A stretch of DNA of 64,000 nt from Sphingopyxis sp. Lineage in GTDB: Bacteria; Pseudomonadota; Alphaproteobacteria; Sphingomonadales; Sphingomonadaceae. The stretch spans positions 1 to 64,000 of the forward strand of contig NVXM01000033.1 of the NCBI GenBank assembly GCA_002733865.1. Direction: 5' to 3'. Within the stretch, counting starts at the first letter, position 1. Each line of letters opens with the position of its first letter. The notes under the pieces are model-generated. The model was not told where the DNA came from. It did no database searches and saw only the letters and a program-made list of their open reading frames with translations. Shown here piece after piece: positions 25,461 to 34,766 of this stretch. The position numbers were made by a program, and so were the translations under genes.

Positions 25461-25481
25461 ACGTCAAACGATGTGACGTTT
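25459..25481. terminator. Stem-loop between the convergent lepB and argC genes
   Basis: AAACGTCA (25459-25466) pairs with TGACGTTT (25474-25481) around a 7-base loop. It starts in the last bases of lepB and ends in the last bases of argC, so it could act for both strands. There is no T-run beyond the stem, so the terminator call is tentative. Confidence 0.4.
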
Positions 25482-26409
25482 AGAGCTGCAGTCCTGCAGT
25501 TTCGTCCAGACCTGCCATGATGTTGAGATTCTGCACGGCCGCGCCGGAGGCCCCCTTGCCGAGATTATCCAGCCGCGCAATCAGCCGGGCGTGATAACCG
25601 CCGGCATTGCCGCAAACAAACAGCTCCAGCCGGTCAGTCGGCCCGTCATTTTCGCTGATCAGCAGCTCCGAAAGCCCGCTGCCGCTCTGCACCGACACGA
25701 TCTTCGAACCGGCATAAAAGGAACTGAGCGCTTCCAGCAACTGGTCCGCAGTGACCGATCCGATTGCTCCGAGATGCAGCGGGATATCTACCAGCATCCC
25801 CCGAAAGGCCCGGATCACCGACGGCGCAAAAATGACATCGTGGGTTAAGCCGCCATGGACCTTCATTTCCGGCATATGCTTGTGATCCAGATTCAGGCCA
25901 TAGCCGCGAAAACCCAGATCGGGCTCCGCTTCAAAACGCTCGATCAGCGCCTTGCCGCCCCCCGAATAGCCGGACACGGCGTTCATCACATAGGGCCAGT
26001 CTGCTGGCAGCAGGCCGTTGGCGATCAACGGCGCGATCAGCGCCAGAAAGCCGGTCGGATAACAGCCCGGATTGGACACGAACCGCGCATTGGCAATACG
26101 CTCGCGCTGCCCTTCGCGAAATTCGGCAAAGCCATATGCCCAGCCCTCGGCGGTCCGGTGCGCGGTCGACGCATCGATCACCCGCGTCCGGTCATTGTCG
26201 ATCAAGGCCACCGCTTCCCGCGCCGCATCGTCGGGCAGGCAGAGAATGACAAAGTCGCTGTCGTTGATCGCCTCGCGACGTGCGGCGAGATCCTTGCGCT
26301 GCGCTTCGGGCAGCGAAACCATGTTAAATTCGCTGCGGCCCGCCAACCGGTCGGCAATTTCCAGTCCTGTGGTGCCGACAGCACCGTCGATAAAGATTGT
26401 CTGCGTCAT
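25480..26409 (-). CDS. argC: N-acetyl-gamma-glutamyl-phosphate reductase (type 2)
   Basis: Arginine synthesis enzyme that reduces N-acetylglutamyl phosphate. The 309-residue short (type 2) form has the NADP-binding FIDGAVGTTGLEIADRL, the catalytic Cys in RFVSNPGCYPTGFLALI, and NAVSGYSGGGKALIE. The His of the active site is in GLNLDHKHMPEMKVHGGLTH. ATG 26409 is used because GAGG lies 5 bases upstream; the open frame extends 19 codons further into the upstream gene. It lies 7 bases after the NlpC/P60 gene. Confidence 0.94.
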   Translation of the reverse strand: MTQTIFIDGAVGTTGLEIADRLAGRSEFNMVSLPEAQRKDLAARREAINDSDFVILCLPDDAAREAVALIDNDRTRVIDASTAHRTAEGWAYGFAEFREGQRERIANARFVSNPGCYPTGFLALIAPLIANGLLPADWPYVMNAVSGYSGGGKALIERFEAEPDLGFRGYGLNLDHKHMPEMKVHGGLTHDVIFAPSVIRAFRGMLVDIPLHLGAIGSVTADQLLEALSSFYAGSKIVSVQSGSGLSELLISENDGPTDRLELFVCGNAGGYHARLIARLDNLGKGASGAAVQNLNIMAGLDETAGLQL

Positions 26410-26416
26410 AAGAGCC

Positions 26417-27343
26417 TCAGGACAGCCGTTTGCGCGCCAGTACCGGCTGTTCATTGTCGATGGCAAAGCGAGCCACCACGTCCGTCAACGGTTCGATCAC
26501 CACCTGCATTGCGTGGGACGTCGAATGGATGATCCGGTCCTTGTCGATCATCAGGCCGACATGATCAGGGAAAAATACCAGATCACCGCGGCGCAAGTCT
26601 TCGTCTTCGCCGATCTCTTCGCCCAGCGCGGCCAGCTGCTGGTCGCTGTCGCGCGGTGCGGCAATGCCGGTCAGCATCAGGATCATCTGGATCAGACCCG
26701 AACAGTCCAGGCCATCGCCGCTGCGACCACCCCAGAGATAGGGGGCCCCGATCAGCTGTTCGGCCAGCGCCGCTGTCCCATTGCTGCCGTCGAAAACGAC
26801 CTTGGTGCCAATTGGCTGCACGTGACGGACGTGGACAAAGCCCTTGCCACTCTGCAGAAAATTCCCGCATTCGCTCGGTTCACTGCACGCAATCCGCGCG
26901 CCCATCGGCAGCCGCTTCATCACGCCCGATTTGAAATCCGGTTCGATGAAGATCAACGCCGCACGCGCCGACACCAGATGAGTCGGCTCCGGAGTCTTTT
27001 TCTGATGCTGCAGCGCATGGACCGGAACATAGCCGACATAGCCGTCATGGCTGCTATAGCCCCAGGCCCAGTCACCGGCGATGTCCAGGACGTGAAAATC
27101 CTCGCCGTGCAGCAATTCGGAGATCGCTTCATGATCCTTGCCGCCCTGCTTGCGGATCATCGCTTTCGGAGCCGAGCAGCGCATTGGCATCGGCGCGGCA
27201 TAATGCGGCGCAAACATCTTGCCGGCGAGCGCGATATCAGCAAGATCGCCGCGATGCGCAGTGATCCGCGGATCGAAATCCTCTTCCGGACCGCTTAGCA
27301 CGAACTTCGCGTGCGCGCCTGTATCTGCCGTTTCCATGTCCAT
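26417..27343 (-). CDS. NlpC/P60-family (C40) peptidoglycan hydrolase with SH3-like domains
   Basis: The 308-residue product has no clear signal peptide. The N-terminal half (about 55-185) holds two SH3b-like stretches (DFHVLDIAGDWAWGYSSHDG and KSGVMKRLPMGARIACSE). The C-terminal NlpC/P60 domain has the catalytic Cys in GRSGDGLDCSGLIQMIL, the His in LVFFPDHVGLMIDKDRIIH, and a third polar residue in HSTSHAMQVVIEPL. This fits bacterial SH3-NlpC/P60 enzymes that cut murein peptides such as gamma-D-Glu-diamino acid bonds. The lack of a signal peptide suggests a role in recycling in the cytoplasm, or an unusual export. Start ATG 27343; an ATG two codons later is equally possible. Confidence 0.88.
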   Translation of the reverse strand: MDMETADTGAHAKFVLSGPEEDFDPRITAHRGDLADIALAGKMFAPHYAAPMPMRCSAPKAMIRKQGGKDHEAISELLHGEDFHVLDIAGDWAWGYSSHDGYVGYVPVHALQHQKKTPEPTHLVSARAALIFIEPDFKSGVMKRLPMGARIACSEPSECGNFLQSGKGFVHVRHVQPIGTKVVFDGSNGTAALAEQLIGAPYLWGGRSGDGLDCSGLIQMILMLTGIAAPRDSDQQLAALGEEIGEDEDLRRGDLVFFPDHVGLMIDKDRIIHSTSHAMQVVIEPLTDVVARFAIDNEQPVLARKRLS

Positions 27344-27527
27344 GCGTACATTAATCCCAATAGCGATATGGATGTCGGCGTCTCTGCGGTTTGAGTACCA
27401 GGATAGAAACCGTCGACAATCGACGGCCTTTAGACGACCTGGGGCGGGTTAATCAAGCTGTGTCGCTCCGGCCCGCTTTCGCTACGCTGATCGCCGCTCC
27501 CGAAAGGATTCCTGATTGCGGGGATGC

Positions 27528-28301
27528 CTATTGGGCCACAACCCCCCATTTGCCGTCAAAGCGCGCCCAATAGCTGCCGCTGGACCAGCTATAGGTGCCA
27601 TCCTCGGCCTTGTAGGTAACGCGCACCGGCGACTGCATCTTGGCGTCCAACACCTGGTAGACCCGGCCGCCTAGCACCGGGGTGATGCTATAGCTTTCAG
27701 CGATTTCTGTGGTGCCATTGGTCAGCACCTCGCGCGCAAAAGCCTTGGCGCTATCCACCGGATATCCCAGCCGTTCGGCATCCCGGAACATCGGTGCCTG
27801 CAAGGCGAAGATAGTATCGATATCGCGGGCAACGGCGGCCTTCTGGAAGCTCTCGATCGCGTCTGCCAGTCCCGCATTCCCGGCAATCTCGGCGTTCAGA
27901 TATTCGGCTTCGACCGGCCGATCATGGACAAAAGTGAGAATCTTAGTGCCCGGCGCGTCAAACTCCACTTCATCAACAAAGTCATCGCCCGGGATCGCCC
28001 CGCGACAGCCCCGAGTGATCGAAAAGCGCGCATCATCCCCGTCATATTCGATCCGGATCTCATTCTCGCCCTCGACCAGCCAGTCGGTAAAGGTCCCACC
28101 GCCGCTGCCCGGCCCCTCTTCCGTGCGAAAATAGACGCCGTTGACAAATATCCTGGCGCTGCCCGACCCCAGCCGATCCTGCAGACCATGTTCGATGATA
28201 CAGCTCTCTGCGCTCTCCCCCTGGGTTGCGGCGATCGTGGTCAGGGCGATGGCGGCGGCAAGCAGGCCGCGCAGGATGTTCGGTGTGATCATGCGCCACA
28301 T
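27528..28301 (-). CDS. Secreted protein of unknown function
   Basis: The product of about 257 residues has a signal peptide (MITPNILRGLLAAAIALTTIAATQG) and no domain I can name. An N-terminal beta-rich half has GSARIFVNGVYFRTEEGPGS and ENEIRIEYDGDDARFS; a central helical segment (LNAEIAGNAGLADAIESFQK) leads to a C-terminal beta-rich part with SYSITPVLGGRVYQVLDAKM ending WARFDGKWGVVAQ. Two Cys residues (in AESCII and TRGCRG) could form a disulfide in the periplasm. The start is uncertain: ATG at 28301 or 28292, or a TTG at 28319. It stands alone between argC/NlpC and the divergent OmpA-like gene. Confidence 0.72.
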   Translation of the reverse strand: MWRMITPNILRGLLAAAIALTTIAATQGESAESCIIEHGLQDRLGSGSARIFVNGVYFRTEEGPGSGGGTFTDWLVEGENEIRIEYDGDDARFSITRGCRGAIPGDDFVDEVEFDAPGTKILTFVHDRPVEAEYLNAEIAGNAGLADAIESFQKAAVARDIDTIFALQAPMFRDAERLGYPVDSAKAFAREVLTNGTTEIAESYSITPVLGGRVYQVLDAKMQSPVRVTYKAEDGTYSWSSGSYWARFDGKWGVVAQ

Positions 28302-28530
28302 TTGCCGCAAATATCGCAACCGTCAAGCCACGCGAACTATTGCGCGGGACCGACGGGTCCAGACCGGGCCGTCGTAAACCGTTCGCCCCATCCTGCACTC
28401 GGGCCACCCCCACAAGGGACCAATCGGGCTGCCATATTCATCGGCCAGCAATAATCGCCTGACCACTCAGACGGTTCAAGCGGCATTTTTGCGGACAGCC
28501 CCCGTCCGGCCCATTCAAAGGAGCAAGATA

Positions 28531-29415
28531 ATGAACCACATTACCCCCACCCGTACCACCAGCCTTCTGTTCGGCGCGCTGGCGCTGTCGACGCCGGTCA
28601 GCGCCTACGCGCAGCAGGAAGCCAGAGAGGATATCATCGTCTCCGGGCAGCAGGATACGCCCTATGCCGAACCGGATCTGGCCACCGCACCCGCAGGACC
28701 GGAGATCGAGGGCATAATCTCCGCTCGCAGCAACGATCGGCTGCAAATCACCGCTGAGGACGGCAACCGGACCGTTATCGCCCTCGCCGACGCCACCAGA
28801 ATCCGGGCCAGCAAGGGCTTTCTGGGCCTCGGCCGCGAAACGCTCGCTGCAGAATCGCTGCTCAACGGCCTACCGGTCTCGGTCGAGACCGTGCAGGCCG
28901 GCGGCGAACTGGTCGCCAGCCAGATCAGCCTGCGCAACAGCGATCTCAAGACCGCCACCATGATCCACAACGGCACTGCCCAGGGCTTTGCCGAGCAGAC
29001 CGCGGCGACCGAGGCGCTGCGCGGCCGCATGGCTGATATTGACCAGTATAATGTCAAGGGCACGACCAACGTCAATTTCGACACCGGCAAGGCGGTGCTG
29101 TCCGAACGGGGTAAAGCCGATCTGTGCGCCACTGCCCAGGCCGCCGAGAACATGGACAATGCGCTGCTGCTGGTCGTCGGCTATACGGATTCCACCGGCA
29201 GCGACGAGCTCAACCAGCGACTGAGCGAAAAACGCGCCGGCCGCGTCGTCAACTATATCCAGCAATATTGCGGCTGGAAGCCCTACCGCATGCTGACCCC
29301 CACCGGCATGGCGAAAGCCGACCCGCTGGCGAGCAACGACACCGCCTACGGCAAGGCCCAGAACCGCCGGGTTGCGGTCAATATCCTGGTCAGCAAGGGC
29401 CTCGACGGGCTGTAG
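28531..29415 (+). CDS. OmpA-family outer-membrane/peptidoglycan-binding protein
   Basis: The 294-residue product has a signal peptide (about 1-28, ending SAYAQQ), a middle region (about 55-140) that looks like a DUF5666 or OB-type beta domain (IEGIISARSNDRLQITAEDG), and a C-terminal OmpA domain (about 180-290). The peptidoglycan-binding region is seen in VNFDTGKAVLSERGKADLCA, VVGYTDSTGSDELNQRLSEK and GKAQNRRVAVNILV. Start ATG 28531 has AAAGGAG 8 bases upstream. It is divergent from the unknown secreted protein, with a 211-base spacer between them, and ends in a strong stem-loop. Confidence 0.9.
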   Translation: MNHITPTRTTSLLFGALALSTPVSAYAQQEAREDIIVSGQQDTPYAEPDLATAPAGPEIEGIISARSNDRLQITAEDGNRTVIALADATRIRASKGFLGLGRETLAAESLLNGLPVSVETVQAGGELVASQISLRNSDLKTATMIHNGTAQGFAEQTAATEALRGRMADIDQYNVKGTTNVNFDTGKAVLSERGKADLCATAQAAENMDNALLLVVGYTDSTGSDELNQRLSEKRAGRVVNYIQQYCGWKPYRMLTPTGMAKADPLASNDTAYGKAQNRRVAVNILVSKGLDGL

Positions 29416-29428
29416 GCCAGAGACGAAA

Positions 29429-29452
29429 CGGGATGCGCTGCGGCGCATCCCG
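29429..29452 (+). terminator. Stem-loop after the OmpA-like gene
   Basis: CGGGATGCGC (29429-29438), loop TGCG, GCGCATCCCG (29443-29452) forms a perfect 10-bp stem 13 bases past the stop. It is not followed by a T-run, so it may stabilise the 3' end or end transcription weakly. Confidence 0.6.
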
Positions 29453-29558
29453 GCACGGCCGGGCGGGAACCGTCGTTCGCGTTAATGTCGGAGACTGTGT
29501 GTGTAGCGGTCACTGGCACGACCGAAATCTAATGTCTGTTACACCCCATAAACAAACT

Positions 29559-30821
29559 TTAACTTTTGCCGCATATTTGATTTTCCGCAGCCGCTACATC
29601 GATTTCATCGCTGCTAAATAAGTCTTGCATAAACGATGAATGATTTGCTGCCTGATCTAGATAATCGACCAAATCGTGAGAGCTCACCTTTTTGCCAAAC
29701 ACTTTTTTGCTCCTTCGAAAATCGTAAGCAATGAATTTAATCTCGCGGTCTGCAAGGCTTGGGTTTTCTCTTAGAGCATTGCAATAATGTCTACCCGCAT
29801 CGACACCTAGTCCAGTCGATCCTTGATCAGCTGTATCCGCTCCTAAACCGCCCTTCGTTAGAACTAGGTCGTCAGGCTGAATGCTGAACAATACCGTCGC
29901 ACCATTAGACCTGAATCCCCCACGGAATCTTGTATTACCTATAAAGGTCCAATCCGACGTTGCTGGTGCTAACATTCCGATACGCAAGTCATTGAATGAC
30001 GAAATTGAGTTATGGTTTTTGGGATCAACAGAGTCACGATGGTAGGCAAAAAATTCATAATCATCGCCAACCTCATCTGGCGCCACTCCGAGTTTTTCAA
30101 GTGCCGCACTAGGATCACCAAAGATAGCTCCGACAACGAAAGCACCGGAACTATGCGTTAAAAATCTCAATCTGACTGACTGATCATCTAGATCGCCAAT
30201 TTCCTGATTGAGATAGTACATCAGCTGCCTCAATTTAAAGCCTACAAGTGGTCCAGACCATTGAGCATTTTTCCACGCTTCTGCCGGAATGTTTTCTGAT
30301 GTGTGACCATCCCAGTAGATTTCTATAAAATGCTGCTTTCGAGTAGGCACAGAAAATTTGGCGATACTGGCTCTCGCTTCTTCATATGATTTTTGAGCTT
30401 CTGATGCGGTATTGTTGAAACCGTGAATCAGAAACACGAGGTCAGTGTCCTGTCCATTTGCCCGCACTTCATCGATTATTTTTCTAGCAGTGCCTCTCCG
30501 CAGCACAGTCTGAGCACTATGCCAATTTCCATTCGGAATCGCATCGCATAGCAAAGCAGTTTCGGTATTTTTACCAACTTCGGTACATAGGTTGCTATTA
30601 CGGTCCATCATAGCATTCAAAAGACTGCCATCATGCTCGGAGAAACTGCTGAAAGCTTTGCCCAACCCTGACCTGGGATAGATATTTCCCATGGCATCAG
30701 TATAAATTCTGGTTACTCTAGGAGGATCCTGTGTTCCTGATGCTTCGAAAAAGTCGACGTTGCTCGGTTCGCAACCAGTCAAAAAAAGCGAAATTAAGAA
30801 TAAAATTGAACAGATACGCAT
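29559..30821 (-). CDS. Alpha/beta-hydrolase-fold lipoprotein (DUF900-like), AT-rich
   Basis: The 420-residue product has a lipoprotein signal peptide (RICSILFLISLFLTGC, lipobox LTGC). An alpha/beta-hydrolase core begins with DTDLVFLIHGFNNTASEAQK (oxyanion His-Gly) and has a nucleophile-elbow-like RFLTHSSGAFVVGAIF in which the usual first Gly is Thr. A His candidate near the C-terminus is in SSHDLVDYLDQAANHSSFM. ATG 30821 is used because GGGAGG lies 8 bases upstream. The gene and both flanks are visibly richer in A and T than the surrounding sequence, and codon use differs, which suggests recent acquisition. No mobility gene is next to it. Activity unknown. Confidence 0.8.
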   Translation of the reverse strand: MRICSILFLISLFLTGCEPSNVDFFEASGTQDPPRVTRIYTDAMGNIYPRSGLGKAFSSFSEHDGSLLNAMMDRNSNLCTEVGKNTETALLCDAIPNGNWHSAQTVLRRGTARKIIDEVRANGQDTDLVFLIHGFNNTASEAQKSYEEARASIAKFSVPTRKQHFIEIYWDGHTSENIPAEAWKNAQWSGPLVGFKLRQLMYYLNQEIGDLDDQSVRLRFLTHSSGAFVVGAIFGDPSAALEKLGVAPDEVGDDYEFFAYHRDSVDPKNHNSISSFNDLRIGMLAPATSDWTFIGNTRFRGGFRSNGATVLFSIQPDDLVLTKGGLGADTADQGSTGLGVDAGRHYCNALRENPSLADREIKFIAYDFRRSKKVFGKKVSSHDLVDYLDQAANHSSFMQDLFSSDEIDVAAAENQICGKS

Positions 30822-31305
30822 ATAACTGCCTCCCACTCTATCCCATCAGAAATATAGACTTACCCTTAAATCATTGAACGGACCAATAAAGGCTATTGTA
30901 ATAAAATTACGCTACTCCCGACCGTGAAGCAAAGGTTCTTCATATCCAAGCCGCCGTGGGTATTTATCCGGGAGCAAAGTTAGTGCTGGTTTTACCGGCT
31001 TTGGGGACCCCCAGACATTGCAACTCCTTACCCCGGGATCACTGAGCACATCCACGTTCGAATGAGGGATTCCAATAGCGATATGATGCCAGTTTCACGG
31101 CGAGGATTCTAAAATGTTCCTTTGCCGTAGGGTTTGACACGTACAACTGGCTCCTTTGCATTGGACACTAAAAGGCAGTCGATAGCGGACCGGCAATTTT
31201 TGAAACAGTAACGTCCGTTTTTGCGGGCAAAGCAGACACAAGTGTCTAATGGTTGTTCAGCCGCAAGTAGGCTAAAGCCCCTATTCCCGGCAAGCTCCCC
31301 GCGAT
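30822..31305. other. 484-base spacer, AT-rich at the left, without a supported gene
   Basis: The first about 100 bases are AT-rich like the neighbouring lipoprotein gene and should hold its promoter. The remainder (about 30930-31305) has mixed composition. A Cys-rich reading frame enters from the antisense side of the aminopeptidase gene (minus strand, ending at 31109), but it has no start of its own in this spacer and no recognised similarity. No tRNA, transposase remnant or clear inverted repeat is seen. Confidence 0.5.
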
Positions 31306-32724
31306 CTAATCCCCAAACCGCCCCTGCAAATAGCGCCAGCTCGCCCTTAATCCCAGCGCTTCGCCGCCCTGCGGACGTCCCGGCTTGGCCGCCGGCCGCC
31401 AGGCGAAGGTGTCGAAATGCGCCCAGGGCACCGCTTCCGGGGTGAATTTCTTCAGGAACAGCGCCGCCGTGATGCAGCCGGCAAAACCGCCCGCCGCGCT
31501 GTTCACGCAATCGGCGATCGGGCTGCTCAGCATCGAATCATAGCCCGACCATAGAGGCATCTGCCACAGCGGATCGCTTTCCGTTTCACCCGCCTGCAGC
31601 AGGCCATCGGCCATCTCGCGGTCGTCGCAGAACATCGCCGGCAGATCCGGCCCCAGCGCCACCCGTGCGGCGCCGGTCAGCGTCGCGAAATCGATGATCC
31701 GTTCCGGCTCGCTCTCGCCCGCCAGAGTCAGCGCGTCGCCCAGCACCAGCCGGCCCTCGGCATCGGTATTGGTCACCTCGACGGTCAGCCCCTTGCGGCT
31801 GTTCAATATGTCGCCGGGCCGCAGCGCATTGCCATCGATCGCATTTTCGACCGCCGGCACCAGCAGGTGCAGCCTGACCGGCAGCCCGGCCTCCATCACC
31901 ATGCGGGCCAGCGCGATCGCGTGCGCCGCGCCGCCCATATCCTTCTTCATCAGCAGCATGCCGGCACCGGTCTTCATCGACAGCCCGCCGCTGTCAAAGC
32001 AGACGCCCTTGCCGACGATGGCGATCTTCGGATGGTCGGCCTTGCCCCATTTCAGCTCGATCAGCCGCGGCGCATGCGCGCGCATCGCTGCCTTGCCAAC
32101 GCCGTGAATCATCGGGAAATGTTCTTCCAGCGTGTCGCCGCGAGTCACCTTCAGTTCGCCGCCATGTTTCTCGGCCAGCTTGTCGACGATCTCTTCCAGC
32201 CTGTCCGGCCCCATGTCGGCAGCGGGGGTGTTGACCATGTCGCGAACCATGGCGGTCGCCTCCGCCTGCCGCACCGCCTCGTCCTTCTGGGCGATCGCGT
32301 CGCCGACCAGCAGTACGCTCGGCCCCTGCCGGTCGGGCAAGTCCTTGTAGCGGTCGAATTCATGCTGCGCGATCAGCCAGCCGAACAGCGTGCCCTTGGC
32401 GCTCGTCTCGTGCAGGCGATATCTGCCTTCGGGCAGGCCGCTGCCGAGCCTGGCAAGCGACCACGGATCGAGTTTTTCATGATCCTGCACCCCGGCGACA
32501 ACCGTGAAATCGTCCGCGACCGACTTGTCATCGTTCTTCGCGCCGTTCACTGGCAAAACCAGCAACGTGTCGGGCTTGCCGGCAAATTGATTGGCCTTCA
32601 CCAGCGCCCGGATCGAGTCGGGTTGCGCTTTCATCCAGTCTTCGAAAGTGCCCAAATCCACAATCTGGATGGAGCGTGCGGTCTGGCCGGTATCGGCCTC
32701 GATCAATGCCTTAAAATCAGTCAT
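31306..32724 (-). CDS. Leucyl aminopeptidase-family (M17) metallopeptidase
   Basis: The 472-residue product has a diverged N-terminal domain (about 1-150) and the M17 catalytic domain. Metal and active-site residues are seen in KIAIVGKGVCFDSGGLSMKT (Lys and Asp), LLMKKDMGGAAHAIALARMV, and the family signature VTNTDAEGRLVLGDAL. The C-terminal end contains WAHFDTFAWRPAAKPGRPQG. Such enzymes remove N-terminal residues from peptides in the cytoplasm. Alphaproteobacteria often have this shorter, PepA-unlike form beside the canonical one. Start ATG 32724. It is downstream of the monooxygenase gene (39-base gap) on the same strand. Confidence 0.92.
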   Translation of the reverse strand: MTDFKALIEADTGQTARSIQIVDLGTFEDWMKAQPDSIRALVKANQFAGKPDTLLVLPVNGAKNDDKSVADDFTVVAGVQDHEKLDPWSLARLGSGLPEGRYRLHETSAKGTLFGWLIAQHEFDRYKDLPDRQGPSVLLVGDAIAQKDEAVRQAEATAMVRDMVNTPAADMGPDRLEEIVDKLAEKHGGELKVTRGDTLEEHFPMIHGVGKAAMRAHAPRLIELKWGKADHPKIAIVGKGVCFDSGGLSMKTGAGMLLMKKDMGGAAHAIALARMVMEAGLPVRLHLLVPAVENAIDGNALRPGDILNSRKGLTVEVTNTDAEGRLVLGDALTLAGESEPERIIDFATLTGAARVALGPDLPAMFCDDREMADGLLQAGETESDPLWQMPLWSGYDSMLSSPIADCVNSAAGGFAGCITAALFLKKFTPEAVPWAHFDTFAWRPAAKPGRPQGGEALGLRASWRYLQGRFGD

Positions 32725-32763
32725 TTGACCGCTATAGCCAGAGAATAGCCGAAGCGCGAGGGC

Positions 32764-34278
32764 CTATTCCGCAGCGATCGCTTCCACCTGCTCCTGCTGC
32801 ACCGGTCGCGCGCTTTTGACCGCTCCGGGCTTGGAAAAGACCATCACCCCGTCATCGACCGCCTTGTGCCGCAGGTTGATGATGTCCTTCGGAAAATTCT
32901 GGTTGAGCTTCCACGGTTTGCGGTCGCCCTGTTTCGGCAGATGATCGATCGCCCGCTGGACATAGCCAGAACTGAAATCCAGCATCGGCTCGGTTCCGAT
33001 CGTCTCGCCCACCGGCAGGGTTGGCGTCGCAATAGGCGTTCCGTTCCGGTCCATATAGTTGATCAGGCGGCAGACATATTCGCTGGTCAGATCGGCCTTC
33101 AGCGTCCAGCTGGCATTGGTATAGCCCATGGTCATGCCGAAATTCGGAACGCCGGAGAACATCACGCCCTTGTAGTTTATCGTCTTGGCGAAATCGACCG
33201 GCTCGCCATCGACCGAAAAGACCGCATTGCCGCCCATCGCCATTTTGAGCCCGGTCGCGGTCACAATGACATCTGCCGCCAGCGTCTTGCCGGATTTCAG
33301 CTTGATGCCGCCTCTGGTAAATGTCTCGATCTGGTCGGTCACAATCGACGCGCGGCCCGACTTGATCGAATCGAACAGATCGCTGTCCGGCACCAGACAC
33401 AGGCGCTGGTCCCACGGATTATAGCTCGGCGTATAGTCGGCCATATTGACGTCCGGCCCCATTTCCTCGCGCACCATCTCGAGCAGCCGCCCCTTGAAGG
33501 CCGCCGGTTTCTTGCGCGCCAGATTGAACATGAACAGGCCGAGCAATACATTTTTCCAGCGTGTCAGGAAATAGGCCGCGTTGGACGGCAACAGCTTGCG
33601 CAGCCGCAACGCCCATTTGTCTTCGCCCGGCCGCGAGACGATATAGGTCGGCGATCGCTGCAGCATCGTCACATGCTCTGCGGTATCGGCCATCGATGGC
33701 ACCAGCGTAACCGCAGTCGCGCCGCTGCCGATCACGACGACTTTCTTGCCGCTATAATCGAGATCCTCGGGCCAGAATTGCGGATGGACGATTGTGCCGG
33801 CAAAGTCTGCCTTGCCCGGGAAGTCCGGATCATGGCCCTCCTCATAGCTGTAATAGCCGGAACACATGTGCAGAAAATTGCATTGTACGCTGCTGATTGA
33901 GCCATCGCCCTGCTGCAGGCTGACCGTCCACAGCGCCTCTTCGCTCGACCAGCTGGCATCGATCACCTTGTGCTGGAACCGGATCTTGTCCGCTAGTCCA
34001 TATTCGTCGACGGTTTCGTGCAGATAGTTCAGGATCGACGGCGCATCGGCAATCGCCCGGCGTGCGGTCCACGGTTTGAAATTATAGCCCAGCGTATACA
34101 TGTCGCTGTCCGACCGGATGCCGGGATATTTGAACAGATCCCAGGTCCCGCCCAGCCGCTCGCGCGCTTCGACAATGGCAAAGCTTTTGCCCGGACATCT
34201 TTTGGTCAGGTGAACCGCTGCACCAATGCCGGACAGACCGGCACCGACAATCAATATGTCAAGAATCTCATTTTCCAT
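32764..34278 (-). CDS. Flavin monooxygenase, type I Baeyer-Villiger family (1)
   Basis: The 504-residue product has the N-terminal FAD motif ILIVGAGLSGIGAAVHLT, the full Baeyer-Villiger fingerprint FAGTIVHPQFWP (F-x-G-x3-H-x3-W-P), and the NADPH-binding VVVIGSGATAVTLVPSMAD. These enzymes insert oxygen next to a ketone or oxidise N or S atoms. It is a clear paralogue of the gene at 34767; the two share most motifs and the RMNG-type C-terminal layout (FSSGYVQRAIDHLPKQG). The substrate cannot be inferred. A short PilZ gene lies between the pair. Start ATG 34278. Confidence 0.92.
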   Translation of the reverse strand: MENEILDILIVGAGLSGIGAAVHLTKRCPGKSFAIVEARERLGGTWDLFKYPGIRSDSDMYTLGYNFKPWTARRAIADAPSILNYLHETVDEYGLADKIRFQHKVIDASWSSEEALWTVSLQQGDGSISSVQCNFLHMCSGYYSYEEGHDPDFPGKADFAGTIVHPQFWPEDLDYSGKKVVVIGSGATAVTLVPSMADTAEHVTMLQRSPTYIVSRPGEDKWALRLRKLLPSNAAYFLTRWKNVLLGLFMFNLARKKPAAFKGRLLEMVREEMGPDVNMADYTPSYNPWDQRLCLVPDSDLFDSIKSGRASIVTDQIETFTRGGIKLKSGKTLAADVIVTATGLKMAMGGNAVFSVDGEPVDFAKTINYKGVMFSGVPNFGMTMGYTNASWTLKADLTSEYVCRLINYMDRNGTPIATPTLPVGETIGTEPMLDFSSGYVQRAIDHLPKQGDRKPWKLNQNFPKDIINLRHKAVDDGVMVFSKPGAVKSARPVQQEQVEAIAAE

Positions 34279-34343
34279 CCGCCCCTATTACTGACATTGA
34301 TGTCAGTTGGCAATAGAATGGTTTGCCCGGCCGGATGACGGGA

Positions 34344-34676
34344 CTATCCACTCATCAGAGTGAGGCGGCGGAACAGGGCGGCGTCGAGCTTTTCATCGAA
34401 ACGGCAGCCAACCTCCCCGGAGCGGCACCACATCGCGGTCGCGGTGATCGGGCCGCTGCCTTCGAACCGCAGCCAGACCGGGCTGCCTTGAACGAAGACC
34501 GCCTTGCTGCTCACCCGGCAGCCATAGACCGAAAGTTCGATCAATCTGGCCGTTTTGGTGGATTTTCCATCTGGCTTTATAGCGCTGCGCCGGATCTCGA
34601 CGGGGTGGAGGCGGTCGGCTCGCTGCTCGATCCGTGCCGACTGCACGGTACGATATTGCGAATTCAAATAGCCCAT
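34344..34676 (-). CDS. PilZ-domain protein (1)
   Basis: A 110-residue single PilZ domain, which binds cyclic di-GMP. RIEQR (RxxxR motif) lies near the N-terminus and ARLIELSVYGCRVSS is the second motif, with Glu where Asp or Asn is usual (D/NxSxxG), so binding may be weak. The C-terminal part is WLRFEGSGPITATAMWCRSG. ATG 34676 is used because AAGGGG lies 7 bases upstream; the open frame extends 13 codons further. It lies between two paralogous monooxygenase genes but has no obvious functional link to them. Confidence 0.85.
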   Translation of the reverse strand: MGYLNSQYRTVQSARIEQRADRLHPVEIRRSAIKPDGKSTKTARLIELSVYGCRVSSKAVFVQGSPVWLRFEGSGPITATAMWCRSGEVGCRFDEKLDAALFRRLTLMSG

Positions 34677-34766
34677 CACTAACCCCTTATGATGATTGGG
34701 TTTAGCGACCGGCAATCAACAAAGCGTTAAGCGAGGACGCGGTCGATCAGCCTGTCATGGCCATAG

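Noticed and set aside
27355-31085. Shared 14-base word CCAATAGCGATATG at about 27358 and 31071
   Set aside because: In a 64-kb window several 14-base matches are expected by chance, and the flanks do not match.
31109-31510. 133-codon Cys-containing frame on the minus strand at the aminopeptidase 3' end
   Set aside because: More than half lies over the aminopeptidase gene in another frame. The tail in the spacer (CFARKNGRYCFKNC) looks unusual, but has no own start or ribosome binding site.
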